From Aestuariibius violaceus (GTDB taxonomy: Bacteria; Pseudomonadota; Alphaproteobacteria; Rhodobacterales; Rhodobacteraceae): 64,000 nt of DNA. Below are positions 8,898 through 17,774 of the stretch, one piece after another; positions within the stretch are counted from its first letter, which is position 1, and each line of letters begins with the position of its first letter. The DNA lies in contig NZ_JBFONT020000003.1 in assembly GCF_040779325.2 (NCBI RefSeq), forward strand, positions 62,001 through 126,000. The letters are read 5' to 3'. The translations under genes were made by a program, and so were the position numbers. The notes under the pieces are model-generated. The model saw only the letters and a list, made by a program, of their open reading frames with translations. It was not told the origin of the DNA and did not search any database.

Positions 8898-8930
8898 GGG
8901 CCCGCAGCATGCTGTGGGTCCTTTTTGTTT
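8898..8930 (+). terminator. Intrinsic terminator of sodB
   Basis: Ten-base stem (8898-8907 with 8912-8921, two G-T pairs), a four-base CATG loop and a T-rich tail CTTTTTGTTT. Confidence 0.85.
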
Positions 8931-9051
8931 GTCGGTGCGTTGTGTCTGTGTGGGGGCCGCCCGGGGCACTGTTCCCCGGGAGGGAGCGGCGGTTCGGAGA
9001 TCTGTTTCGGTTTGCGTGACCCACCCGGATGAGAGCTACGTGGAGAGAGAG

Positions 9052-9513
9052 ATGACAAAGCTGACGAATGGAACCTGGGTGCTGATCGCCGATGGCGAGA
9101 AGGCGCTGTTTCTGGAGAACCAGACAGATGGGGAGGATCCTTACCTCAAGGTCGTCTCGGAGCAGTCGCAGGAGAACCCCAAGGACATCGACCAATCGGC
9201 AAACCGGCCCGGGCGGATGAATGCGCCCGGTGATACCGGCCCGCGGTCTGCCTTTCAGGACACCGACTGGCACGAACTTGCCAAGGACCGCTTCGCGGCG
9301 GATCTGGCCGACAAGCTCTATAAGGAGGCGCATTCGGGCAAGTTCGACCGGATCGTGCTGGTCGCGGCGCCGAACATTCTGGGCGAGTTGCGCGATCAGC
9401 TACATCAGGAAGTCACCAAGAAGGTGGTCGGCGAGATCCCCAAGACGCTGACCAATCATCCGCTGGATGAGATCGAGAAAATCGTGAAGGCTGACCTTTC
9501 GGAGACAACCTAA
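9052..9513 (+). CDS. Host attachment family protein (PF10116, baeRF-like)
   Basis: 153-residue protein of the family named 'protein required for attachment to host cells', now placed among bacterial/archaeal eRF1-like folds. Typical features are the N-terminal TWVLIADGEKALFLEN, the HELAKDRFAADLADKLYKEA helix at about residues 75-95, and IVLVAAPNILGELR followed by IPKTLTNHPLDEIEKIV at the end. The start at 9052 follows GGAGAGAGAG. It has no signal peptide or membrane segment. The family name comes from an early genetic study in plant-associated bacteria; the biochemical role is not known. Confidence 0.85.
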   Translation: MTKLTNGTWVLIADGEKALFLENQTDGEDPYLKVVSEQSQENPKDIDQSANRPGRMNAPGDTGPRSAFQDTDWHELAKDRFAADLADKLYKEAHSGKFDRIVLVAAPNILGELRDQLHQEVTKKVVGEIPKTLTNHPLDEIEKIVKADLSETT

Positions 9514-9522
9514 AACCTTTTG

Positions 9523-9551
9523 GCGGCAAGGCTTTGACCCGGCCTTGCCGC
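9523..9551 (+). terminator. Hairpin after the host-attachment gene
   Basis: GCGGCAAGGC (9523-9532) pairs perfectly with GCCTTGCCGC (9542-9551) with a nine-base loop. There is no clear T run, so it may be a weak or Rho-aided terminator. Confidence 0.5.
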
Positions 9552-9637
9552 ATTGCTATCGTCAGTCAGTTTCGTGACGCGGGTGTGGGACGCCGCGGCA
9601 TGATCGGGATGACAGGCCCCTTCGGGATGAGGACGTA

Positions 9638-10801
9638 GTGAAACTGGGACGCACCCTAGCAGGATTGCTTGCCGGTCTGGTGCTGGCGGCGGTTGCCGTC
9701 GTGGTGCTGGCGCTGGTCGGCCGGGACGATCCGCAGCCGATCGATGCGACCGTTGCGGTGCCAGCTGAAGATGCGCCTGTGCCTGACCCTGCACCTGCCG
9801 AGGTGGCTGGACAGGATGTGCCAGCGGAGGTGCCTGCCGAAGCAGCGGAAGAGCCGGCTGCGGAAGACGCGGTGCCGCGCTTCGATCTGGTGCGGGTCGC
9901 ACCCGGCGGGCAGGCGGTGATCGCCGGTGCTGCCTCCGGCGCTGACAGGGTGCGCATTCTGCTGGACGGAGAGGTGATCAGCGAAGCGCCTGTCGACGGG
10001 CGCGGGCAGTTCGCGACCGTGGTGCAGCTTGCGGCGAGCGACGATCCCCGCAGCCTGAGCCTGATCGGGCTGGCGGGCGAGGCGGAGGTCGCGTCGCTCG
10101 AGACGGTCATCGTCTCACCGGTTCTGAGCGGCGGGCCCGAGACCGTTGTGGCCGGTTCTGGTGCAGAGGTGCCGGGCGATCCCGGCGCGGCGGCGCGCGA
10201 GGCGGTGGCGGCGGCCGGGGCTGAGGCAGTGGAAGAGGAAGGATCGGCACCGGTTCTTCTGGCCGGTCCCGACGGGGTCGAGGTGTTACAGCCTGCCATC
10301 GCGCCGGGGGCGGGGCCTGATGTGCTCGATTCGGTGGCGTTGGACGCGATCACCTATGACGACGAGGGCGACGTGCGTCTGAGCGGGCGGGCTGAGGAAG
10401 ACGGGTTCGTCCGGGTCTATGTGGACAACGAGCCGGTCGAGACGGCGTCGGTCGATGCCGACGGGCGCTGGCGTGCGGATCTGCCCGAGGTCGATACCGG
10501 GGTCTATACGCTCAGGATCGACGAGATCGGGACGGAGGGCGAGGTCGTCAGCCGGATCGAGACGCCGTTCCGACGGGAATCGCCGGAGACGGTGGAGGCG
10601 GCGCTCGATGCGGTGGAGAATAGCGGCGATGTCGTGGCACCGAAGCTTGAGACGGTGCAGGCGGGCGGGACCCTGTGGGCCATCGCGCAGAGCCGGTATG
10701 GCGACGGGTTCCTCTATGTGAAGGTCTTCGAGGCCAACAAGGACCGGATCCGCAACCCCGATCTGATCTATCCCGGGCAGGTCTTTCTTCTGCCGGAATA
10801 G
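9638..10801 (+). CDS. Membrane-anchored LysM-domain protein
   Basis: 387-residue envelope protein beginning with GTG at 9638, four bases after GAGGA. One N-terminal membrane helix (LAGLLAGLVLAAVAVVVLALV) is followed by an acidic, alanine/proline-rich linker to about residue 90. Two Ig-like repeats seem to be present (VIAGAASGADRVRILLDGEVISEAPVDGRGQF and VRLSGRAEEDGFVRVYVDNEPVETASVDADGRW), and a C-terminal LysM domain (QAGGTLWAIAQSRYGDG...NPDLIYPGQVFLLP) should bind peptidoglycan. This is a common Rhodobacterales architecture. It lies 69 bases before the ABC exporter. Confidence 0.85.
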   Translation: MKLGRTLAGLLAGLVLAAVAVVVLALVGRDDPQPIDATVAVPAEDAPVPDPAPAEVAGQDVPAEVPAEAAEEPAAEDAVPRFDLVRVAPGGQAVIAGAASGADRVRILLDGEVISEAPVDGRGQFATVVQLAASDDPRSLSLIGLAGEAEVASLETVIVSPVLSGGPETVVAGSGAEVPGDPGAAAREAVAAAGAEAVEEEGSAPVLLAGPDGVEVLQPAIAPGAGPDVLDSVALDAITYDDEGDVRLSGRAEEDGFVRVYVDNEPVETASVDADGRWRADLPEVDTGVYTLRIDEIGTEGEVVSRIETPFRRESPETVEAALDAVENSGDVVAPKLETVQAGGTLWAIAQSRYGDGFLYVKVFEANKDRIRNPDLIYPGQVFLLPE

Positions 10802-10870
10802 GCCACGGGTGGCGGAGCGGCGCACCTTGGCCTAAGTCATGGGGCCGATGCGCGTGGCGAGGCAGCAAAT

Positions 10871-12676
10871 TTGGCGGAACTGAACGAAGACCAGCGCAGC
10901 GGCTGGCGCACGGTGCGCAAGGTCGCGCCGTATCTGTGGCCGAAGGATCAGGCCTGGGTGAAGCGGCGCGTTGTCATCGCCTTGGCGATGCTGTTCATCG
11001 CCAAGGTCGTCGCCGTCGGGACACCGCTGCTTTATAAGGGCGCTGTCGACGCGCTGGCGGGCGAGGACAGCGACGCGGCGCGGTTCCTTGCGCTGGGGGC
11101 GGTCGGGCTGACCATCGCCTACGGCATGGCGCGGCTGATGAATGTGGGCTTCCAGCAGCTGCGCGACGCGATCTTTGCGCGGGTCGGGCAGCGGGCGCTC
11201 AGGATGCTTGCGCTGGAGACCTTCCGGCACATCCACGCGCTTTCGCTGCGCTATCACATCACGCGTAAGACCGGCGGCCTGTCGCGGATCATCGAGCGGG
11301 GGGTGAAGGGTGTCGAGTTCCTGCTGCGGTTCCTGCTGTTCTCGATCGGGCCGCTGCTGCTGGAACTGATGATGATTGCGGCAGTGCTCTTCGTGCTGTT
11401 CGACGTCTGGTATCTGGTGGTCGTCGTCGGGACGATCGCGCTTTACGTGACCTTCACGTTCAAGGTGACGGAGTGGCGGGTGAAGATCCGCCGCGAGATG
11501 AACGAGCAGGATACGGATGCCAACCAGAAGGCCATCGACAGCCTCCTGAACTTCGAGACCGTCAAGTATTTCGGCGCCGAGGAGCGGGAGGCGGCGCGGT
11601 ATGACAGCGCGATGGAGCAGTACGTGGATGCGGCCCTGCGAACATCCTATTCGCTGGCCTTCCTGAATTTCGGGCAGTCCTTGCTGATCACGGGCGGGCT
11701 GGTCGCCGTGATGGTGATGGCAGCTGTGGGCGTGGCGAACGGGGCGTTGACGGTCGGCGATTTCGTGATGGTCAACGCCTACATGATCCAGATCACGATG
11801 CCGCTGAACTTCCTCGGGACGGTCTATCGCGAGATCCGGCAGGCGCTGGTGGATATGGGCGAGATGTTCGACCTGCTGGAACAGCCGGCGGAGGTCGAGG
11901 ACAAGCCTGGTGCCCCGGACTTGGAGGTGGATGGCGGGGAGGTCGTCTTTGACGACGTGTCCTTCGGCTATGAGGCCGAGCGGCCGATCCTGAAGGGCGT
12001 CGCGGTCGATGTCGGGCCGGGGCAGACGGTGGCGATTGTCGGACCCTCGGGGGCGGGGAAGTCCACGATCGGTCGGCTGCTTTTCCGGTTCTATGACGTG
12101 AGCGGCGGGGCCTTGCGGATCGACGGGCAGGATGTGCGGGATGTGACGCAGGAGAGCCTGCATCGGGCCATCGGCGTGGTGCCGCAGGACACGGTGCTGT
12201 TCAACGATACGGTGGGGTACAACATCGCTTATGGGCGGGCCGGTGCGACGCAGGACGAGATCGAGGCGGCGGCGCGGGCGGCGGAGATCCATGACTTCAT
12301 CGCGAGCCTGCCGGAGGGCTACGAGACTGTCGTGGGCGAACGCGGCTTAAAGCTGTCGGGCGGGGAGAAGCAGCGGGTAGGCATTGCGCGCACGCTGCTG
12401 AAGGACCCGCCGATCCTGTTGCTGGACGAGGCGACCTCGGCCTTGGACAGCGAGACGGAGGCGGAGATCCAGCGATCGCTGCGGGAGATGAGCCGGGGGC
12501 GGACGGTGATCGTGATTGCGCACCGGCTGTCGACCATCGCCGATGCGGACCGGATCGTCGTGCTGGAAGGCGGCGTGATCGCCGAGGAGGGGCGACACGA
12601 GGAGCTGTTGGGGCGGAACGGGCGCTATGCGGCGATGTGGCACCGGCAGCAGGCGGACGAGGAGGAAGCCGCTTAA
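10871..12676 (+). CDS. ABC exporter, Atm1/HMT1 (ABCB7) family, permease fused to ATPase
   Basis: 601-residue half-transporter. Residues about 25-310 form the six-helix membrane domain; the ATPase domain has Walker A (IVGPSGAGKST, near 395), the signature LSGGEKQRV near 495 and Walker B ILLLDEATSALD near 515. The membrane domain has the Atm1-type motif NEQDTDANQKAIDSLLNFETVKYFGAE, which places it in the Atm1/heavy-metal tolerance group that exports glutathione-linked sulfur or metal compounds. No ATG is in frame upstream; TTG at 10871 after GAGG is the best start. Its stop is four bases from the converging kpsC stop. Confidence 0.92.
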   Translation: MAELNEDQRSGWRTVRKVAPYLWPKDQAWVKRRVVIALAMLFIAKVVAVGTPLLYKGAVDALAGEDSDAARFLALGAVGLTIAYGMARLMNVGFQQLRDAIFARVGQRALRMLALETFRHIHALSLRYHITRKTGGLSRIIERGVKGVEFLLRFLLFSIGPLLLELMMIAAVLFVLFDVWYLVVVVGTIALYVTFTFKVTEWRVKIRREMNEQDTDANQKAIDSLLNFETVKYFGAEEREAARYDSAMEQYVDAALRTSYSLAFLNFGQSLLITGGLVAVMVMAAVGVANGALTVGDFVMVNAYMIQITMPLNFLGTVYREIRQALVDMGEMFDLLEQPAEVEDKPGAPDLEVDGGEVVFDDVSFGYEAERPILKGVAVDVGPGQTVAIVGPSGAGKSTIGRLLFRFYDVSGGALRIDGQDVRDVTQESLHRAIGVVPQDTVLFNDTVGYNIAYGRAGATQDEIEAAARAAEIHDFIASLPEGYETVVGERGLKLSGGEKQRVGIARTLLKDPPILLLDEATSALDSETEAEIQRSLREMSRGRTVIVIAHRLSTIADADRIVVLEGGVIAEEGRHEELLGRNGRYAAMWHRQQADEEEAA

Positions 12677-12680
12677 GGGG

Positions 12681-14702
12681 TTACCGCCAGAACGGAGTGC
12701 TGGCGAAGAGACCCTGGAGCTTGGCGGTAAGGCGGTTGAGCTTGCCGGGTTGCGGCAGGTCCCCCGTCGCCAGACGGTCGAGCGCGATTTCGGGCGGGCA
12801 GGGGAGGTTCGTCACCGGATCGTGGTAGCGCGGATAGGCGATGAGCGCGGCGTGGACGAGGCCTTCGAGACTGGGCGTCGCGGTGCGGCGCGGACAGGGG
12901 GCGTCGCGGTCTGTGGTGAGGCCCCATCCGGCGTAGAAGGGCGTGCCGTAGCAGGTGAGGGGTTTGCGGCGGATCAGCGCCTCGAACCCCAGGAGGGAGG
13001 TCATGGTGTGGACCTCGTCGGTGGCTTCGATGAGGGCGATGGGGTCGGCGTTGGTCGCTGTGATGTCGGCGAGGGTGGCGTCGATGGCGCCGGGACGAAG
13101 GCCCGCTTCGACATCCGGGTGGGGTTTGTAGATCAGGATGGCGTCGGGATGGGCGTCACGGACGGCCTTGAGGAGGTCGGTGTTGGTGCGGATGGCGCCG
13201 GTGCCGGTGAGGATGGAGGCGTCATCTTCGACCTGGCCGGTGACGAGGATGCGGTGGCCGCCGGGCAGGTCGGGAAGGGTGCCGGGGAGGTTGTATTTCG
13301 AGAGGCGGTCGTTGCGCAGGCGCCGGATAAGGGCCTCGGCGCGGCGGTGATCGGGGTCTGAGAGGGTTTCGGACGCGGCGATCAGGCGTTCGAGGCGGCT
13401 TTCGCGGCCGGGGTCGTAATAGATGCCGAGATCATCGAAGGCGAGGGAGAGCGGCGGGATCAGCTCGGCGCCGAGGCCGCGGGAGCGGAGGAAGCCGTCT
13501 TCGACGCGGATGGCGTTAGCGGCTTCGAGCTCTGGCGGGGTTCTGCTGGACCAGCTGAGGAGGCGTTGAGCATCTCCCACGGCGGCGAGGGCCTTGGCTG
13601 GGTCGTCGCGAAAGCGGACGGGGCCTTGGAGGAACCGCCGTGTGGGGGCGCGTTTCCAGAGGCGGAAGCCGTGGGCGACGGAGCCGTTGCGGTCTTCGCG
13701 GTAGGCACGGGACTGAGCCTCGAGCGTGTCGAGCGTGTCCTCCAGCGTTGCCGCGCGGTCGTGATACGGCGAATGCCAGTGGGGGTAGAGGATCAGCGCG
13801 GCGGCGGCGAGCTGAGCGCGGGTCAGGCTGCGCTGGCGGCGGTCGAGCGGCTTGCGGTCGTCGGTCAGGCCCCAGCCCATGTAGAAGGGCTGGCCGAAGA
13901 CGACGGGGCGGTGGCCCGCCAGGATCGCCTCGAACCCCATCTGGGAGGACACCGTGTAGACGGCGATGGCCCCTTCGAGGAGGCGGGCGGGGGTATGGGG
14001 TGCGTTGATCAGCTGGATGCGGTCGGTCTGGGCATCTGTGTCGAAATAACCCGGACGATGGCCCGCGGTGGTTTCCGGATGGGTCTTGATGAGGATGCGG
14101 GCGCGGGGGTGTTCGTCCTGGGCGTAGAACAGCATCTCGCGGAAGGAGTTGAGATCGCAGCCCGAGGCGGTGACGGAGGCGTCGCCGCGGGTCTGGTCGA
14201 GGATGAGGACATAGCCGGGGTCGGGCGGCGCCAGCGCTGGGTCGCCGGTGTTGTATTTCGAGAGGCCGGTTGCCTTGATCCGGTCGATGGCGTCGCGGGC
14301 GCGGTTGAGGATCGCGCTGTCGTCGAGGGGGTCCTCAGCGAGAATCCGTTCGAGGTCGGACGGCGTCGACGGGTCGAAATGGAGGCCGCTTTCGTCGAGG
14401 AGAAGGCCGAGCGGCGGGTCGCCGTCGCGACCCGTGCGGACGGAGCGGAAGAACGGGTCTTCGACGCGCAAGATGGGGTTGCCGGTGAGGCCCGCGACCC
14501 TTTCGCCCCGGGGAGCGGTGGGGCTTTGGCCCCAGACGCCGATCCAATCGCCGTCGCCCGGTTTGCCGATGCGAATGTCCCATCCGGCAAGCGAGAGGAT
14601 CCGCCGGATGCGCGGCTGGGTGAGGAAGCCACCGTTATAGACGTAGAGGTTGCGCCGGGGCCGGTCGGTCGTGGTGCCGTACAGCATCTGAGGGTCGGTC
14701 AT
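12681..14702 (-). CDS. kpsC: Capsular polysaccharide glycosyltransferase KpsC
   Basis: 673-residue protein with the duplicated capsule-synthesis domain of KpsC. In each half there is a FLRSRGLGAELIPPLSLAFDDLGIYYDP-like segment (clearest at about 390-420), a KYNxGxP motif and a VHTMTSLLGFEALIRRKPLTCYGTPFYAGWGLT motif; the first half ends QMGFEAILAGHRPVVFGQPFYMGWGLT. KpsC and KpsS are the Kdo transferases that build the poly-Kdo linker joining group 2-type capsules to their lipid. kpsS lies upstream on the same strand, 369 bases away, but no export genes (kpsMTED) are here. No strong ribosome site is visible. Confidence 0.92.
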   Translation of the reverse strand: MTDPQMLYGTTTDRPRRNLYVYNGGFLTQPRIRRILSLAGWDIRIGKPGDGDWIGVWGQSPTAPRGERVAGLTGNPILRVEDPFFRSVRTGRDGDPPLGLLLDESGLHFDPSTPSDLERILAEDPLDDSAILNRARDAIDRIKATGLSKYNTGDPALAPPDPGYVLILDQTRGDASVTASGCDLNSFREMLFYAQDEHPRARILIKTHPETTAGHRPGYFDTDAQTDRIQLINAPHTPARLLEGAIAVYTVSSQMGFEAILAGHRPVVFGQPFYMGWGLTDDRKPLDRRQRSLTRAQLAAAALILYPHWHSPYHDRAATLEDTLDTLEAQSRAYREDRNGSVAHGFRLWKRAPTRRFLQGPVRFRDDPAKALAAVGDAQRLLSWSSRTPPELEAANAIRVEDGFLRSRGLGAELIPPLSLAFDDLGIYYDPGRESRLERLIAASETLSDPDHRRAEALIRRLRNDRLSKYNLPGTLPDLPGGHRILVTGQVEDDASILTGTGAIRTNTDLLKAVRDAHPDAILIYKPHPDVEAGLRPGAIDATLADITATNADPIALIEATDEVHTMTSLLGFEALIRRKPLTCYGTPFYAGWGLTTDRDAPCPRRTATPSLEGLVHAALIAYPRYHDPVTNLPCPPEIALDRLATGDLPQPGKLNRLTAKLQGLFASTPFWR

Positions 14703-15071
14703 ACGGGTCGGGTGCCTTGCGGTCCGGTGCGATCCGGCCCTGTGTCGCGGTTCGGAAGCGATGCGGCAACCAGAAAAGCGGGTGGCGGTGCCGGGAGCGT
14801 CCCCGCGCTGACGCGCGGACCCGCGCCCCTGCGGGGAGCGGGGCGCGGCAGGCCGTGCGTCTCCTGACCGGTTGGGTCTGGAAAGGTTCGCGCCGGGACG
14901 GTTCTCGGCCTCCGGCGGGAGTATTTCTGGCCAGATGAAGAGGGGAGCGCTTTGATTTAAGGGATTGCGCTAAGGTTAACGGGTGTTGGGGTCAATTGAG
15001 TGTGCGGGTGATCGGGGTTTCCCGGTTCAATATTGTTTTGCCAAAACTGCCGGATCGCATGTTTCAGAGGC
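14703..15071 (+). other. Gene-free gap between kpsS and kpsC with a hairpin and a dispersed repeat copy
   Basis: No convincing gene. It holds a perfect nine-base GC-rich inverted repeat (CCGCGCCCC 14821-14829, GGGGCGCGG 14840-14848), and a copy of the dispersed repeat at 14906-14943. The hairpin lies in what would be the kpsC leader. Confidence 0.7.
14906..14943 (+). repeat. Dispersed intergenic repeat, copy 1
   Basis: Contains GCCTCCGGCGGGAGTATTT followed by CTGGCCAGATGAAGAGG. Near-identical cores occur at 17658-17690 (reverse), 23948-23982, 27831-27857, 57711-57738 and 58734-58763. This is the fullest copy. Confidence 0.75.
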
Positions 15072-16364
15072 TCAGCCGACCGCCTGGAGATGCTGGCGGG
15101 GAGCAGAGCGGCCAGCGGCGAAGGCGTCGTATGGGTCCTCCTCGGCCAGCATCATGTCGACGACAAGGCGCAGGAGACGGCGGCGGGATCGGGCCGCGTA
15201 GTAGCCGCCGGGGACCTGGCTGGTTTCCAGGAGGAACCGGCGGTAGTCGGCATAGGCCGCGGCATCGGGGCGGTCGGGCTGGGCGAAGAAGGCTTCGATG
15301 TCCTGGGAGGAGACGAATTCGGGCTTGCCGTAGACCGCCTCGCCGAAGGCCAGGAGCGGTAGGCCACGGCGCAGGACCTGCTGGGCGGCGGTGGAGTTGA
15401 CGGTGACGGCCGAGCGGGCATCGTCGAGCAGTGCTGCAAGCTTGCCGCCGTGGAGGAAGTGGACCCGGCCGGTCACACCGTGGTCGCGCGCGAGAGCACG
15501 GATATGGCGGCGGTGGGGGCTTTGGCCGGTGTCGAGCGGGTGGGCCTTGAAGACGAGATGGTGGTGGGGCGGCGCGCCCGCCGCGAAGCCTGAGATGACG
15601 CTGGCTATGAACTCACGCGAGGTATCGAAAGGCGAATGGGCCTGGAAGCTCGAATCGTGTTCGAGCTGCATGAGTGCCAGGTGATAGGGGTAGCCCGAGA
15701 GCGTCAGGCGGGTGGTGGCGATCCGGCGGGAGAGCGCGACGAAGGGCATGAGCGCCAGGCGGCGGGTATAGAGCAGCATCTCCTGCCGAACCGACAGGGT
15801 GCGGTGGCGCTGAAAGCCTTTGTAGCGGCCGCCGCCGGCCAGGACGAAGGTGTGGTAGAGCGCGCCGTAGAAGATGTGGTGGCGCATGTCGCCCCAATGG
15901 GCGGGTACGGGCATCGTATCCTGCTGCCGGAGTGCGAGGGCCGCGCGCATTTCCTCCACCGACATAGTCATCAGGCGGGAATGGCCATTGGTGCCGTCTC
16001 GCTCGTAGGTGACCCAGTAGGGCCTCAGATAGCCCTCCTCGAAGACGTGGACGGTGACACCGCGCGCCTTGGCCTTGGCGATCGCCTCCGCATGGCGGGG
16101 GCGGACATCGCCGTAAAGGACGAGGTCGGTCACGAATTTGTCGGTGAGCAGTGTGTCGAGGTGATCGGGCCAGGCCTCGGCCGCTTCGCGGAAGGGAAGG
16201 TAGCTTTTCCCGTCGGGCCAGAACGCGCCGTCGCCGCCGTTGAAGCCGACGCGCCAGACATCGGCGCCCGCCATCCGCAGCATGCGTGCAAGGCGCCAGA
16301 AGAAGGGGCCGTGGGGACCCTGCAGGAACAGGAAGGTGCGGCTTTGAATGTTGGTTTGCGGCAC
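15072..16364 (-). CDS. kpsS: Capsular polysaccharide glycosyltransferase KpsS
   Basis: About 430-residue protein of the KpsS family, partner of KpsC in making the poly-Kdo capsule linker at the inner membrane. It opens RTFLFLQGPHGPFFWRLARMLR, the family hallmark, followed by RVGFNGGDGAFW, VTVHVFEEGYLRPYWVT near residue 110 and HDSSFQAHSPF, and it ends with the VTVNSTAAQQVLRRGLPLLAFG segment. The GTG at 16364 is chosen because homology starts at once after it; the frame is open up to a GTG at 16454, which would add 30 unconserved residues. It runs away from ribE and towards kpsC. Confidence 0.88.
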   Translation of the reverse strand: MPQTNIQSRTFLFLQGPHGPFFWRLARMLRMAGADVWRVGFNGGDGAFWPDGKSYLPFREAAEAWPDHLDTLLTDKFVTDLVLYGDVRPRHAEAIAKAKARGVTVHVFEEGYLRPYWVTYERDGTNGHSRLMTMSVEEMRAALALRQQDTMPVPAHWGDMRHHIFYGALYHTFVLAGGGRYKGFQRHRTLSVRQEMLLYTRRLALMPFVALSRRIATTRLTLSGYPYHLALMQLEHDSSFQAHSPFDTSREFIASVISGFAAGAPPHHHLVFKAHPLDTGQSPHRRHIRALARDHGVTGRVHFLHGGKLAALLDDARSAVTVNSTAAQQVLRRGLPLLAFGEAVYGKPEFVSSQDIEAFFAQPDRPDAAAYADYRRFLLETSQVPGGYYAARSRRRLLRLVVDMMLAEEDPYDAFAAGRSAPRQHLQAVG

Positions 16365-16503
16365 GGGGATACTCGGAACAGCTATGGTAGTGTCTTTACC
16401 TGCCCTGGTCGGGGGCGGACAATTGTTTTTGCGCAGCGGAGCGCTTGTTTGCACATCCGGCCCATCGTAGGTCTGATCTGGTTAACAATGAGGCAAGACG
16501 GCG

Positions 16504-17091
16504 ATGTTCACTGGGATCGTGACGGATATCGGCGAGGTGCGCGCGGTCGAGCACCGGGGAGACCTGCGGCTGAGGATCGGGACGCGGTACGACATGGGCT
16601 CGGTCGATCTTGGTGCGTCGATCGCCTGCGACGGGGTGTGCCTGACGGTGGTCGAGAAGGGGCCGGACTGGTTCGACGTGGATATGAGTGCGGAGACGTT
16701 GGAGAAAACGACGGCAGGCGGCTGGGCGGTCGGTGGTCGGCTGAACCTGGAACGCGCGCTCAAGGTCGGGGACGAGCTGGGCGGGCATATCGTTTCTGGT
16801 CATGTGGACGGGGTTGCCGAAGTGGTTTCGGTTGAGGAAGAGGGCGACAGCACGCGCGTTCTCTTCGAGGCGCCGGAAGCACTAGCGCGGTTCATTGCGC
16901 CGAAGGGGTCCGTGGCGTTGAATGGGACGTCGTTGACCGTGAACGAGGTGGACGGGCGTCGGTTCGGGATCAACCTGATCCCCCATACCAAGGAGGTGAC
17001 GACCTGGGGGTCGGTCGCGGCGGGGGACGGTGTGAACCTCGAGATCGATACGCTCGCGCGGTATGTCGCACGGCTGGCGGAGGCGGCATGA
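16504..17091 (+). CDS. ribE: Riboflavin synthase alpha subunit
   Basis: 195-residue riboflavin synthase, which converts two 6,7-dimethyl-8-ribityllumazine molecules to riboflavin. Both lumazine-binding repeats are visible: MFTGIVTDIGEV with SIACDGVCLTVV in the first half, and GHIVSGHVDGVAEV with GSVALNGTSLTVNEVDG in the second. The length is normal. It starts the operon ribE-orf-ribBA-ribH-nusB; its stop overlaps the next start (ATGA at 17088). No FMN riboswitch pattern is seen upstream. Confidence 0.96.
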   Translation: MFTGIVTDIGEVRAVEHRGDLRLRIGTRYDMGSVDLGASIACDGVCLTVVEKGPDWFDVDMSAETLEKTTAGGWAVGGRLNLERALKVGDELGGHIVSGHVDGVAEVVSVEEEGDSTRVLFEAPEALARFIAPKGSVALNGTSLTVNEVDGRRFGINLIPHTKEVTTWGSVAAGDGVNLEIDTLARYVARLAEAA

Positions 17092-17648
17092 CACCCGGGA
17101 TCGGACACAACCAGGGCCCGACCATGGAGGCGGGTTATGGCTGGCGGCGGCATGCCTGGGGCAAGGCGCGGGCGGCGCTGTTGCCGAAGCTGCCGGTGGA
17201 GGTGCTGCGGCTGAGGATCCGGCGGGCGGAGGAACTGGGGCTGCCGTACAAGACCTATGCCGGGATCCGGGCCAGCACGGGGCGGGACGTGATCGGGTTT
17301 CTGTTCTCGACCAATGCCCTGCGGCTGATCCGGGCTGGCGACGTCTTGCCCGAAGATCGGGAGGCCAAGCTGGTGGCCTTGCGCGCTTGCGCGCGGATCG
17401 CGGCGGCGCAGCCGGGCTTCCCGCTGGCCGAGCTACCGGTGCCACCCCTCGACCACGGCTTCGCCGCGCCGTCCTTCGCCGAAAGCTGGTCGGCCATGCG
17501 CGACCGGATCGCTGCGCCGCTGCGCGAGGCGGGCCTGCCGGCCGACGGGGTCGTTATCGTCGGGGAGACTGCGATGGAGCGGGAATGGGTTGCCGCCGCC
17601 CGCGCGGCGGGCTTTCTAGCCGCCGACAGGTATTTCGGCGCCGCCTGA
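17088..17648 (+). CDS. Conserved-type hypothetical protein in the riboflavin operon (GIGHNQGP motif)
   Basis: 186-residue protein coupled to ribE by an ATGA overlap. The N-terminus has GIGHNQGPTME, a short motif seen at the start of many alphaproteobacterial and phage-related small proteins. The rest is rich in A, R and L, with a helical stretch (LRLRIRRAEELGLPYKTYAGIRASTGRDVIGFLFSTNALRLI), and it ends in LAADRYFGAA. The segment with TYAGIRASTGRDVIGFLFS looks like a DNA-binding helix-turn-helix but is not a safe match. No signal or membrane segment is seen. The function is unknown; the place between ribE and ribBA suggests co-expression only. Confidence 0.8.
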   Translation: MTPGIGHNQGPTMEAGYGWRRHAWGKARAALLPKLPVEVLRLRIRRAEELGLPYKTYAGIRASTGRDVIGFLFSTNALRLIRAGDVLPEDREAKLVALRACARIAAAQPGFPLAELPVPPLDHGFAAPSFAESWSAMRDRIAAPLREAGLPADGVVIVGETAMEREWVAAARAAGFLAADRYFGAA

Positions 17649-17657
17649 GCGCGCCGC

Positions 17658-17690
17658 TTCCCCTTCATCTGGCCAAAAATACTCAAATTC
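17658..17690 (-). repeat. Dispersed intergenic repeat, copy 2 (reverse orientation)
   Basis: On the reverse strand it reads TTGAGTATTTTTGGCCAGAT followed by GAAGGGG, matching the core of the copies at 14906 and 58734. It lies just after the hypothetical gene in the riboflavin operon. Confidence 0.7.
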
Positions 17691-17774
17691 CTGTGCGTCG
17701 CCGCAGGTGCGCCGCTCTGGTCATTGCGCGGCGCGCGCGCTATCCCGCGGCAAGCTTGCCTGAGGGGACGCCCC

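Noticed and set aside
17649..17774. FMN riboswitch before ribBA
   Set aside because: The conserved RFN box sequences are not seen here or before ribE; the gap holds only the dispersed repeat and ordinary DNA.
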